Under the pieces are notes generated by a model. It was not told the origin of the DNA and searched no databases. It saw nothing but the letters and a program-made list of their open reading frames with translations. A DNA stretch of 54,999 bases, from positions 1 to 54,999 of the forward strand of contig JACPSI010000028.1 in NCBI GenBank assembly GCA_016193365.1, read 5' to 3'. The position numbers and the translations under genes were made by a program. How positions within the stretch are numbered: the stretch's first letter is position 1; each line of letters begins with the position of its first letter. This document shows, piece after piece, positions 42,756 through 51,307 of this stretch. This DNA comes from Ignavibacteriales bacterium. GTDB lineage: Bacteria > Bacteroidota > Ignavibacteria > UBA10030.

Positions 42756-44037
42756 TGCTTCACGGGACGGTGAATCTCGCTTCTCTAACATCACTTCGAT
42801 AAATCTGCTTCACTTGGGCAAGAAACCCTACAGAAAATCCCTCGGAAAGCTGGTTGAGGCTTCCAGCCATAAACTCCTCGCTACCTATGAGAAGTCCGTT
42901 TTGTCAAACGGCGTGAGAGTAGTTTCTGAAGAAATCTCCCATGTTCGCTCTGCGTCCATTGGCGTCTGGATTGACACGGGTTCCCGCGACGAAGTATCTT
43001 CAAACAACGGGATTTCGCACTTTGTCGAACATATGGTTTTCAAGGGGACGAAAAAAAGAAACACAAGGGAAATAGCTCAAAGCCTTGAATCTGTGGGCGG
43101 ATATTTGAATGCCTTTACGAGCAAGGAACACACGTGCTATTATGCGCGAATTCTCGACGAATACACCGAGCTCGCAGTGGATGTTTTATCCGATCTCGTC
43201 CTGAATCCGTCCTTTCCTGAAAAAGAGCTTGAGAAAGAGAAAGGAGTGGTCATCGAAGAACTCAAGAATGCCGAAGATGACCCCGACGACATCATCCATG
43301 ATTATTTTGAAAAAGCGCTTTATGGAGCCCATCCTCTTGGGTTTCCCGTCATCGGCACGGAAAATAACCTGAGGAAGTTTACTCGTTCCGACCTTTCTCA
43401 ACACAGGCTGCAGCAGTATGAACCATCAAAAATCGTGATTGCCGCGGCCGGTAACCTGAATCACCGGCAACTCGTCGATATGGTGGAACGCTATTTTCCC
43501 TTGAAACCTCAAAAAGCAAATGTTCATTCTCCACGTCGAAAGCCTTCCGCACGAGAAGGATTCACCCAGACAGTAGAAAAACCCATTCAGCAGGCTCATA
43601 TCTGCCTGGGAACGATTGCCCTGAGCATTCAAGACAAACAGCGTTATCCGCTGATGGTGCTGAACACGCTCCTTGGCGACGGTATGAGTTCTCGCCTTTT
43701 TCAGAACATAAGAGAAAAATATGGATTTGCGTATTCCGTCTATAGTTTTGCAAATCTCTTGAGCGACACGGGATCCTTTGGAGTCTACGTCGGAACAGAT
43801 GCCCAGCATGTCGATCAATGCACTGACTTGATCTGGAAGGAGCTGGACAAGCTCGCATCCAAACCCGTAAGCATTGGAGAGCTGAATAGAACAAAAGCTC
43901 AGCTCAAGGGAAGTATGATGCTGAGCCTGGAGAGCATTACCAACAGGATGCTTCGGCTGGGAAGTTCAGAACTCTATTTCCGCGAGTTGCATTCACTCGA
44001 TACTGTCATAAGCCAGATTAACAAAGTCACACAATAG
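42742..44037 (+). CDS. M16 (insulinase-like) zinc peptidase
   Basis: The protein (up to 431 residues) has the inverted zinc motif HxxEH in GISHFVEHMVFKGTKKR and the downstream glutamate in VVIEELKNAEDDPDD. The C-terminal half has the second M16 lobe, with LGDGMSSRLFQNIREKYGFAYSVYS. These peptidases degrade short peptides, or process precursors like their mitochondrial relatives. The true N-terminus is unclear: ATG 42742 gives an atypical 50-residue extension and a promoter-like sequence overlaps it. TTG 42813 is the other candidate. The conserved domain begins near YEKSVLSNGVRVVSEE. Confidence 0.88.
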   Translation: MGYLDASRDGESRFSNITSINLLHLGKKPYRKSLGKLVEASSHKLLATYEKSVLSNGVRVVSEEISHVRSASIGVWIDTGSRDEVSSNNGISHFVEHMVFKGTKKRNTREIAQSLESVGGYLNAFTSKEHTCYYARILDEYTELAVDVLSDLVLNPSFPEKELEKEKGVVIEELKNAEDDPDDIIHDYFEKALYGAHPLGFPVIGTENNLRKFTRSDLSQHRLQQYEPSKIVIAAAGNLNHRQLVDMVERYFPLKPQKANVHSPRRKPSAREGFTQTVEKPIQQAHICLGTIALSIQDKQRYPLMVLNTLLGDGMSSRLFQNIREKYGFAYSVYSFANLLSDTGSFGVYVGTDAQHVDQCTDLIWKELDKLASKPVSIGELNRTKAQLKGSMMLSLESITNRMLRLGSSELYFRELHSLDTVISQINKVTQ

Positions 44038-44161
44038 GAGATACGGGAGGTTGCGATTCAGATTTTTCGACGAGAGAGATTCTCCAAGATCGTTTTCAAT
44101 CCGGCGGCCCTCTCACGATCAGCCGCAGCACAACAAACCGTTATTGAAAACTGAGAAGACA

Positions 44162-45433
44162 ATGCAACGGGAAGCATTAATAGAACCAGCGTCAAAATCC
44201 GGACAGGACAAACCCGGGGGAACAAAAGTGGGGTACGACCTCAGCATATCCAAAAGAGCCGTAGAAATGCAAGCCTCACCGTTGCGGAAATTGGCCGCCA
44301 CGGCCGAATCGCGGAAAAAACAGGGTTTAAAGGTGTATCACCTCAATATCGGTCAGCCGGACTTGCCGACTTCTCCCGCGGTGTTTGAGGCCATCAGGAA
44401 TTTCAACCAACCGACCATCGCTTATGCACCGTCAAACGGAATTCCTATCGCACTAACGGCCTGGCGGAATTATTTCAAACACAACGGGATAGAATTCGAC
44501 GAAAGTGAGATGATCGTTACAGCGGGAGGGTCGGAAGCGATCACATTTGCGATGTGCGCGGTTTGCGACGCAAACGATGAAATTATTGTGTTCGAGCCAT
44601 TTTACACGAACTACAACGGCTTTGCAACGATAGCGAACGTGAAATTGCGGGCTGTTCCGTTATCGATTGAAAACGGCTTTCATCTCCCGTCTGAGCAGGA
44701 GATTGAGCGATATGTTACTTCCAGGACTCGGGGAATTCTCATCTGCAGCCCTTCAAACCCCACCGGAACAATATATTCCCGGGCTGAGATGGAGCGGCTC
44801 GTACGATTGGCCAAAAAGCACAACCTCTTCCTGCTCTCGGACGAAGTGTACCGGGAATTCGCATATGACGCCGAATCAATAAGCGTTGCAAGTTTTCCTG
44901 AGATTTCAGACAGGGCGATACTCCTCGACAGCTGCTCGAAGAGATTCAACGTCTGCGGCGCACGCATAGGCGTTATCGCCAGCCATAACAAGGGAATTGT
45001 CCAGGCGTCCCTGAAATTCGGCATGGCGAGGCTGTCGGTGGCAACGGTGGAACAGGCTGCCGTGACGCCGCTTCTCAATTCCCCCGATGAATATACCAAA
45101 CCCATTGTGAGTGAATTTCGCAGACGTCGCGACGTCGTCTATGAGGGCCTGAAATCCATCTCCGGCGTTACCTACTACAAGCCGGAAGGCGCGTTTTATA
45201 TCGTTGTTGGCCTGCCTGTGAAGGACTCAGAACATTTTGCAAAATGGCTGATCGAGGAGTATCAATACCAGAATGAAACTGTCCTTCTTGCACCCGCCCA
45301 GGGTTTTTATACATCCGGAGGAAAAGGTTTCAACGAAGTTCGGCTTGCATTCATGCTCAATGCGGAGGATTTACAAAAGTCGCTGACCATTATCAGACTG
45401 GCACTCGAAGAATATCACCAAAAAAATCTCTAA
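44162..45433 (+). CDS. Class I/II pyridoxal-phosphate aminotransferase
   Basis: The protein (about 423 residues) has the fold-type I pattern. Visible segments are VYHLNIGQPDLPTSPAVFEAI, YAPSNGIPIALTAWRNYF, VTAGGSEAITFAMCAV, ICSPSNPTGTIYSRAEMERL, LLSDEVYREFAYD, and the PLP lysine in LDSCSKRFNVCGARIGV. The likely reaction is transamination of aspartate or a related amino acid. The start at ATG 44162 follows GAGAAGA; an upstream in-frame TTG adds a non-conserved Arg-rich stretch. The N-terminal 30 residues before ISKRAVEMQASPLRKL look unconserved, so a later start is possible. Confidence 0.9.
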   Translation: MQREALIEPASKSGQDKPGGTKVGYDLSISKRAVEMQASPLRKLAATAESRKKQGLKVYHLNIGQPDLPTSPAVFEAIRNFNQPTIAYAPSNGIPIALTAWRNYFKHNGIEFDESEMIVTAGGSEAITFAMCAVCDANDEIIVFEPFYTNYNGFATIANVKLRAVPLSIENGFHLPSEQEIERYVTSRTRGILICSPSNPTGTIYSRAEMERLVRLAKKHNLFLLSDEVYREFAYDAESISVASFPEISDRAILLDSCSKRFNVCGARIGVIASHNKGIVQASLKFGMARLSVATVEQAAVTPLLNSPDEYTKPIVSEFRRRRDVVYEGLKSISGVTYYKPEGAFYIVVGLPVKDSEHFAKWLIEEYQYQNETVLLAPAQGFYTSGGKGFNEVRLAFMLNAEDLQKSLTIIRLALEEYHQKNL

Positions 45434-45466
45434 AAAAGCTCAACTCACCGGTTTTACCTTTCGCTT

Positions 45467-47146
45467 ATGGCAAAAATCACAATAGACGGAATTGCATACG
45501 AAGTCGACCCGAAGTTAACCGTCATCCAGGCTGCAAGGGATCATGGTATAAAGATTCCGCACTTTTGCTGGCATCCAAAACTTTCCGTCGCGGGGAACTG
45601 CCGCATGTGTCTCGTGGAAATCGAAAAAATGCCGAAACTCGCCATAGCTTGTGCAACCCAGGTTGCAGAGGGTATGGTTGTCAAAACTCAGAGCGAGCGG
45701 GTGCAGAAAGCACGCAACGCTGTCATGGAATTTCTTCTCATCAACCACCCTCTTGATTGCCCCATTTGTGATGAAGCGGGGGAGTGCAAGCTGCAGGATT
45801 ATACGTACAAGTATAGCATTGGCTATAGCCGGTTCAACGAGGACAAAGTCCACAAGCCTAAGCGAATTCAGCTTGGACCGAATGTCATGCTCGACGTGGA
45901 ACGCTGCATCATGTGTTCACGATGTGTCAGGTTCGCAGACGAGATAGCAAAGCAGCCGGTGTTGACGTTCACGCAAAGGGGTGATCACGTCGTCTTGACG
46001 ACGTTTCCCGGAACTCAACTCGATAACCCGTACTCAATGAATGTCATCGAATTATGTCCTGTCGGTGCGTTGACGGGCACGGATTTTCGTTTCAAGGCGA
46101 GAGTCTGGGAAATGTCTTCGACCGAAAGCACATGCACTGGTTGCGCCCGGGGTTGCAATATCAACATTTGGGTTCGGAATAATGAAATTCTCCGATTGAC
46201 GCCGCGGCAAAACGAAGAAGTCAATTCCGCCTGGATGTGCGATTTCGGACGGCTGCAAACGTTCAAAGACGTAAACAGCGAGAAAAGGCTTAGCGGACCC
46301 CTGATGCGAAAAGAAGGAATACTCTCCTCTGTTGGATGGGACGAAGCAATTGCAGCGGCGGCCTCCGAATTAAGGCTTTTCAAGAAGAGTGAAATTGCCG
46401 GACTTGGTTCGGCATATGCATCGAATGAAGACAACTATGCGTTCCAAAAATTCATGAAAGACGTTCTTGGAACAAAAAATGTTGACTTTGTCCGTCATCT
46501 GAAGGAAGGAGATGAGGATGCTTTCCTCCTGCGTGCCGATAAAACTGCGAACACCCGCGGTGCAGAAGAAGTTGGTGTGAAACCGGGCGAGGGAGGGTCC
46601 AACATTGACGCGATTATTCAGGGGATCAAAAACGGATCTATTAAAGCTCTCTATGCCCTTGAGGACGACATTGCTGCCATACCTGAGATAGCAGGGGTAT
46701 TGTCCAACCTTGAACTTCTGATTGTCCATTCTTCAATTCAGAATGAAACGACCGCTGCTGCGGATATAGTTTTTTCATCGTCTACCTACGCAGAAAAACA
46801 CGGCACCCTGACGAATTTCCAGGGAAGGGTCCAGAGAATTCGTCCCGCTGTTGTTACGCTCGAACAAGACCGGGCTCTCGATGGTTTTGCGATGAGCCGA
46901 TGGGACAAGTTTGCCTCGCACAACGACCGCTGGGGAAGGCCCATCAAAAAAGATGCACGTCCTTCCTGGCGTATCGTATCGGCCGTCGCCTCAGCCGTCG
47001 GCGGGAAAATGAAGTTTAATAGCGCCGACGATGTGTTTCGTGAGATTTCGGAAAAGGTTCAGGCGTTTAAAGGCCTCAATTACCAGAAAATTGGCAACAC
47101 AGGTGTTATGTCTAAAACTGCATCAAGGGCGGTTCCCGTCGTATGA
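45467..47146 (+). CDS. nuoG: NADH-quinone oxidoreductase subunit G, short form
   Basis: The 559-residue protein is the large iron-sulphur subunit of respiratory Complex I. The [2Fe-2S] ligands are C34, C45, C48 and C62. The His-Cys cluster is H94, C98, C101 and C107. A further cluster is C147, C150, C153 and C197. A fourth set, C223, C226, C230 and C258, matches the N7-type site kept in some bacteria. The molybdopterin-like region after residue 270 is much shorter than in E. coli NuoG (about 900 residues). The stop overlaps nuoH (ATGA). The subunit works in the peripheral arm. Confidence 0.94.
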   Translation: MAKITIDGIAYEVDPKLTVIQAARDHGIKIPHFCWHPKLSVAGNCRMCLVEIEKMPKLAIACATQVAEGMVVKTQSERVQKARNAVMEFLLINHPLDCPICDEAGECKLQDYTYKYSIGYSRFNEDKVHKPKRIQLGPNVMLDVERCIMCSRCVRFADEIAKQPVLTFTQRGDHVVLTTFPGTQLDNPYSMNVIELCPVGALTGTDFRFKARVWEMSSTESTCTGCARGCNINIWVRNNEILRLTPRQNEEVNSAWMCDFGRLQTFKDVNSEKRLSGPLMRKEGILSSVGWDEAIAAAASELRLFKKSEIAGLGSAYASNEDNYAFQKFMKDVLGTKNVDFVRHLKEGDEDAFLLRADKTANTRGAEEVGVKPGEGGSNIDAIIQGIKNGSIKALYALEDDIAAIPEIAGVLSNLELLIVHSSIQNETTAAADIVFSSSTYAEKHGTLTNFQGRVQRIRPAVVTLEQDRALDGFAMSRWDKFASHNDRWGRPIKKDARPSWRIVSAVASAVGGKMKFNSADDVFREISEKVQAFKGLNYQKIGNTGVMSKTASRAVPVV

Positions 47147-48183
47147 TTCCATTCTGGATTATCCTGTTGAAGATTGTGGTGGTCCTCGGCGTGCTGATGA
47201 CCGCGGCGGCGCTCGTGACATTTCTGGAAAGAAGGATCAGCGCGTTTATCCAGAACCGCATAGGCCCGAACCGGGTTGGCCCGCAAGGACTTTTCCAAAT
47301 AATGGCGGACCTCGTAAAACTTGTCATGAAAGAAGACATCGTCCCCACTGCGGCAAACAAAACAGTACACGACATTGCTCCGATGATTTCAATCTCCATT
47401 GCTCTTTGCACGTTTGCCGTTATTCCTTTCGGAAACACCATTGAACTTTTTGGCTATCAGGTCAAACTCATCATTGCCGATGTCAATATCGGCATCCTGT
47501 TCATTCTTGCAATGACCTCCATGGGAGTCTACGGTGTTTCCCTTGCCGGCTGGTCGTCCAATAACAAATACTCCTTGCTCGGCGGTTTGCGTTCGTCGGC
47601 ACAGCTTATCAGCTATGAACTAGCCATGGGACTTTCCATTATCGGAGTTCTCATGGTTGCCGAATCCCTCCGGCTGGACCAGATTGTGATGCATCAAACG
47701 CGTTATCTGGTGGGGTGGCTGCCGGCATGGAACCTCTTCGTGCAACCACTAGGCTTTGTGATATTCTTTGTTGCCGCCTTTGCGGAAACAAATCGGTTAC
47801 CCTTTGACCTTCCGGAAGCGGAGCCCGAGCTCGTCGGAGGATATCACACAGAGTACTCAGGAATGAAGTTCGGCCTGTTCATGTTCGCTGAATATGCCAA
47901 TATGATCACGTCCAGTGCCCTGATTACGACGTTGTTCCTCGGCGGCTGGCATATCCCGTTTTCAGAGAATTGGGGCGTGAGTCCATTGGTGATGAGTCTT
48001 CTGCAAGTGCTGGCTTTTTGCGTGAAGGTAAGTATCGTGGTATTCTTTTTTATCATGGTCCGGTGGACGATCCCACGTTTCCGGTACGACCAGTTGATGA
48101 ACCTGGGGTGGAAGGTTCTGCTTCCCCTGTCCATTGCCAACGTCCTCGGGACGGGGTTGGCAATTCTTTTGATATCTTCATAA
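47143..48183 (+). CDS. nuoH: NADH-quinone oxidoreductase subunit H
   Basis: The 346-residue membrane subunit of Complex I helps form the quinone-binding chamber. Eight helices are visible, with the conserved segments FLERRISAFIQNRIGPNRVGPQGLFQIMADLVKL near the N-terminus, GWSSNNKYSLLGGLRSSAQLISYE, FAETNRLPFDLPEAEPELVGGYHTEYSG and FIMVRWTIPRFRYDQLM. These contain the charged residues linked to proton coupling. It overlaps nuoG and is seven bases before nuoI, so the three are co-translated. Confidence 0.97.
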   Translation: MIPFWIILLKIVVVLGVLMTAAALVTFLERRISAFIQNRIGPNRVGPQGLFQIMADLVKLVMKEDIVPTAANKTVHDIAPMISISIALCTFAVIPFGNTIELFGYQVKLIIADVNIGILFILAMTSMGVYGVSLAGWSSNNKYSLLGGLRSSAQLISYELAMGLSIIGVLMVAESLRLDQIVMHQTRYLVGWLPAWNLFVQPLGFVIFFVAAFAETNRLPFDLPEAEPELVGGYHTEYSGMKFGLFMFAEYANMITSSALITTLFLGGWHIPFSENWGVSPLVMSLLQVLAFCVKVSIVVFFFIMVRWTIPRFRYDQLMNLGWKVLLPLSIANVLGTGLAILLISS

Positions 48184-48190
48184 CAAAAAC

Positions 48191-48691
48191 ATGGCTTCTT
48201 CCAAAAAGATCATTCGAAAAAAAGATTTTAGCCTCCTGCAGCGGATGTATCTTCCCGAGATTTTCCGCGGGCTCATGACGACGTTTCTGCAGATGTTCAA
48301 GCCGAAAATCACTCATCAGTATCCGGAAGTGCGATTCCATCCTCCGGCGTCCTTCCGCGGCCGGCCCGTGCTGGTCGAGGAACAGGGAGTTGAACGTTGC
48401 GTTGCTTGCGGACTCTGCTCGCGCGTTTGCCCCGCACTTGCAATCGAAGTCCAGGCCTCGGAAACAGACCTGGAGAAAGAACGCTATCCGGTGAAATTCG
48501 AAATCAACATGGTCAGATGCATATTCTGCGGCTTTTGCGAAGAAGTATGTCCGGAGGAGGCGATCGTGATGAGCAATGAATATGAGCTCGCCTTTTCAAG
48601 TCAGGAGGAAGCAATTTTCGGGAAAGACAAACTCCTGATCCCTGCCGAAAAGTTAAAAGAAAGACTGGAGTTTCTGAAGCAGAATCGATAA
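48191..48691 (+). CDS. nuoI: NADH-quinone oxidoreductase subunit I
   Basis: The 166-residue ferredoxin-like subunit carries two [4Fe-4S] clusters (N6a and N6b) between NuoG and the quinone site. Ligands are C70, C73, C76 and C80 (CVACGLCSRVCP), then C110, C113, C116 and C120 (CIFCGFCEEVCP). The N-terminal amphipathic region (LLQRMYLPEIFRGLMTTFLQMFKP) anchors it to the membrane arm. The gene follows nuoH by seven bases. The usual nuoJ does not follow. Confidence 0.96.
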   Translation: MASSKKIIRKKDFSLLQRMYLPEIFRGLMTTFLQMFKPKITHQYPEVRFHPPASFRGRPVLVEEQGVERCVACGLCSRVCPALAIEVQASETDLEKERYPVKFEINMVRCIFCGFCEEVCPEEAIVMSNEYELAFSSQEEAIFGKDKLLIPAEKLKERLEFLKQNR

Positions 48692-48715
48692 ACCGACCAT
48701 TTCTCTCGCCCGTCT

Positions 48716-49183
48716 GTGAAAAACCCGCCCGAGCTTGAAGGAGCCTCAGCTTTCAAGGTCATGACCATTGTCTTCGGGGCGCTTCTTCTCGGCCAGATCG
48801 TTTTTCTTTCTGTCATACTTGTGCTGCACTCCCAAAATTTCGAATTCATTACTGAAAGCACAGATATTTTCGCATATGCCGGCACGGGAGGGCTCCTGGC
48901 TGGTGTGGGCGCAAGCTCCGTGTTGTATAGGTCACTTCTCAAATCTGCAATGTCCGAATCCGACCTTCATTCCCGCATTGCAAGGTTCAATGCTGCAGTT
49001 CTGGTCCGGCTGGCTGTAATCGAAGGAACCAATTTCCTCAACCTTGCCTTTTATTTGTTGACCGGGAACAATCTTTTCCTTCTTCTGTTTGCTTTTGGAT
49101 TCACTGCATTTATTCTTGCCAGACCCGGCAAGGACACCTATGCCGGCGTCCTGCAGCATATCCACGCGACACCGATAGAATAG
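48716..49183 (+). CDS. Unknown four-helix membrane protein after nuoI
   Basis: The 155-residue protein starts at GTG 48716 with no good ribosome site. Four hydrophobic segments are visible: [57 protein letters not shown] and [16 protein letters not shown] charged loop ([16 protein letters not shown]) separates the second and third. It lies where nuoJ would be expected but lacks that subunit's features. I recognise no characterised family. The [16 protein letters not shown] segment looks conserved enough to serve as a search query. Confidence 0.7.
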   Translation: MKNPPELEGASAFKVMTIVFGALLLGQIVFLSVILVLHSQNFEFITESTDIFAYAGTGGLLAGVGASSVLYRSLLKSAMSESDLHSRIARFNAAVLVRLAVIEGTNFLNLAFYLLTGNNLFLLLFAFGFTAFILARPGKDTYAGVLQHIHATPIE

Positions 49184-49191
49184 CCCGCGGG

Positions 49192-50730
49192 ATGTATTCA
49201 AGAATTCTCAGTGCCGCAACATTTGGCGTCAATGCGCATCTGGTCGATGTGGAATCTCAACTAGTGCCTACGACACCCAAGTTCTTTATTGTCGGCCTTG
49301 CGGAGGGAGCAGTGAAAGAAAGTTTTCAGCGTGTCTTTGCCGCGATCAAGAACTCCGACTTCAAGTTTCCCAAATACCGCATCACCGTCAACCTGGCACC
49401 TGCCGACATAAAAAAGGAGGGGTCAGCCTACGACCTGCCGATCGCCATCGGGCTTCTCACCGCTTCGGAGCAAATCAAATCCGCCATCGCGAACGAATTT
49501 GTCATTCTTGGCGAACTCTCGCTCGAGGGTAACCTGCGACCGATTCATGGCGCACTGGTGATTGCTCTTGAGGCCAAAGCCAAAGGTATGCGGGGAATGC
49601 TTCTGCCGGAAGAGAACGCCAAAGAAGCCGCTATTGTGAATGGCCTCGAAGTCTATCCCATGAAAAACTTGAAAGACGTTGCTTATTTCCTTCAAACGGA
49701 ACATCTGATGGCAAAGCCGCTTCGGGTGGATGTCAAGGAGATATTCGCACGCAACCAGAACTATTCTTTGGATTTTGCCGATGTGAAGGGCCAGGAAAGC
49801 GTGAAACGATCGCTCGAGGTTGCTGCCGCCGGAGGTCACAACATACTGTTGATTGGGCCTCCCGGTTCAGGGAAGACTATGCTGGCAAAGAGGCTGCCGA
49901 CGATTTTGCCCCCGCTGTCGTTTGAAGAAGCTCTCGAAACGACAAAGATTCACTCGGTTGCCGGACTGCTTCCTCCGGATACTGCAATCGTCTCAATCCG
50001 GCCGTTCCGGTCCCCCCACCACACGATATCGGATTCCGCGTTGGTAGGGGGTGGAACGATCCCGCGGCCCGGTGAAATTTCGCTTTCTCATCACGGGGTT
50101 TTGTTCCTCGACGAATTGCCTGAATTTGCCCGCAATGTTCTGGAAGTCATGCGGCAACCCCTTGAAGACGGCAGGGTCACGATCAGCAGGACGAAGGTTT
50201 CGGTGGATTATCCGGCAAATTTCATGCTTGTGTGCGCCATGAACCCCTGTCCGTGTGGAAACTACGGGAACCCGAATCAGGAATGCACATGTAATCCGCT
50301 GCAAATCCAAAAATACGTCAGCAAGATTTCGGGTCCGCTGCTCGACCGGATTGACATTCATGTTGAAGTCCCGGCTGTGATGTATAACGAGCTTGCATCA
50401 AAGAAATCCGGTGAAAACTCAGCTTCCATCCGCGAACGCGTAATTGCAGCGAGAGAAATCCAGGCAGCCCGGTTCGCCGACAGCGGCCTTTTTTCCAACG
50501 CCGATATGGAATCAAAGGAAATAAAAGAGTATTGTCAGATCGACAAAGCCGGCGCGGATCTGTTAAAAACAGCGATGAACAGGCTCGGCCTCTCTGCTCG
50601 CGCTTACGACAGAATCCTTAAGGTGGCCCGCACCATCGCTGACCTATCGGGGAACGAGGCTGTGAAACCGGAACATCTTGGAGAAGCGATTCAGTATCGC
50701 AGCCTTGATAGAAGCTTCTATAATGTGTAA
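49192..50730 (+). CDS. YifB/ComM-type AAA+ ATPase
   Basis: The 512-residue protein has the Lon-like N-terminal domain of YifB ([44 protein letters not shown]), a Mg-chelatase-type ATPase with Walker A in [14 protein letters not shown], and Walker B in [11 protein letters not shown] zinc-like cluster ([18 protein letters not shown]) and arginine-finger region ([15 protein letters not shown]) follow, then the C-terminal Mg-chelatase helices. ComM-type proteins are hexameric branch-migration helicases that help transformation and recombination. The start at ATG 49192 is nine bases after the unknown membrane gene. Confidence 0.94.
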   Translation: MYSRILSAATFGVNAHLVDVESQLVPTTPKFFIVGLAEGAVKESFQRVFAAIKNSDFKFPKYRITVNLAPADIKKEGSAYDLPIAIGLLTASEQIKSAIANEFVILGELSLEGNLRPIHGALVIALEAKAKGMRGMLLPEENAKEAAIVNGLEVYPMKNLKDVAYFLQTEHLMAKPLRVDVKEIFARNQNYSLDFADVKGQESVKRSLEVAAAGGHNILLIGPPGSGKTMLAKRLPTILPPLSFEEALETTKIHSVAGLLPPDTAIVSIRPFRSPHHTISDSALVGGGTIPRPGEISLSHHGVLFLDELPEFARNVLEVMRQPLEDGRVTISRTKVSVDYPANFMLVCAMNPCPCGNYGNPNQECTCNPLQIQKYVSKISGPLLDRIDIHVEVPAVMYNELASKKSGENSASIRERVIAAREIQAARFADSGLFSNADMESKEIKEYCQIDKAGADLLKTAMNRLGLSARAYDRILKVARTIADLSGNEAVKPEHLGEAIQYRSLDRSFYNV

Positions 50731-50764
50731 GTTATCATCTGACTCTTAAAAAGGAAAAGGGCAT

Positions 50765-51151
50765 ATGCAGAGAATCACCCTCATCGCGATTTCACTCCTT
50801 GTCGCAACATCTCTTATTTTTAGTCAACAGAAGCGTGTTAAGGAGATCACAATCTCTGGCGAAGTGATCGATATCCAGTGTTACACCTCTGGCGCCATGG
50901 GCAAGGGAATCGGATCTGCCCACAAAGAGTGTGCAACTGATTGCGCAAAAGGAGGGATTCCGCTTGCCATCCTCGAAGACAAGACCGGAACAATCTACGT
51001 CGCGGGACAGACCAAAACTTCCATGAGAGGCGCCAATGAAATGCTCCTGCCTTTCGTTGCAGAAAAAGTAAAAGTAACAGGAATGCTCCACGAGCGGGGT
51101 GGGGTCAAGCTTCTTCTCATCAGCAAAATCATTTCTCAAGCATCCAAGTAA
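50765..51151 (+). CDS. Small exported protein with a conserved-looking Cys/His cluster
   Basis: The 128-residue protein has a signal peptide (about residues 1-20, ending FSQQ) and a strong ribosome site (AAGGAAAAGGG). The mature part begins with a beta strand (EITISGEVIDIQCY), then Cys39, a Gly-rich stretch, and HKECATDC (His53, Cys56, Cys60). It continues with beta strands (TGTIYVAG and KVKVTGMLHERGGVKLLLISKI) that suggest an OB-like barrel. The Cys/His set could bind a metal or form disulphides in the periplasm. I do not recognise a named family. A 7-base-stem hairpin follows the gene. Confidence 0.72.
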   Translation: MQRITLIAISLLVATSLIFSQQKRVKEITISGEVIDIQCYTSGAMGKGIGSAHKECATDCAKGGIPLAILEDKTGTIYVAGQTKTSMRGANEMLLPFVAEKVKVTGMLHERGGVKLLLISKIISQASK

Positions 51152-51163
51152 ATCTGCATCATT

Positions 51164-51185
51164 GCCGCGACTTAGAGATCGCGGC
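51164..51185 (+). terminator. Possible terminator hairpin
   Basis: GCCGCGA (51164-51170) pairs with TCGCGGC (51179-51185) around an 8-base loop. The following TATCCTTCC is only weakly T-rich, so termination strength is uncertain. Confidence 0.45.
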
Positions 51186-51194
51186 TATCCTTCC

Positions 51195-51225
51195 TTGTAA
51201 CTCCTGCCATTTTTCCGTATTTTTA
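51195..51225 (+). promoter_or_regulatory. Promoter of the isocitrate dehydrogenase gene
   Basis: TTG (51195-51197), 20 bases, then TATTTTTA (51218-51225), the local promoter form. It would give a leader of about 75 bases before the start at 51308. Confidence 0.5.
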
Positions 51226-51307
51226 TCAATACACGTTCGCATTCTTCCGGCTTTTTCGGACGCAATGTCGTTTGTTCCAGTCAGGAGAAAATTGAAAGGC
51301 GTATTTC

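Noticed and set aside
48716-49183. Assignment of the membrane protein after nuoI as NuoJ
   Set aside because: Only four helices, a charged central loop and no NuoJ sequence features; position alone is not enough.
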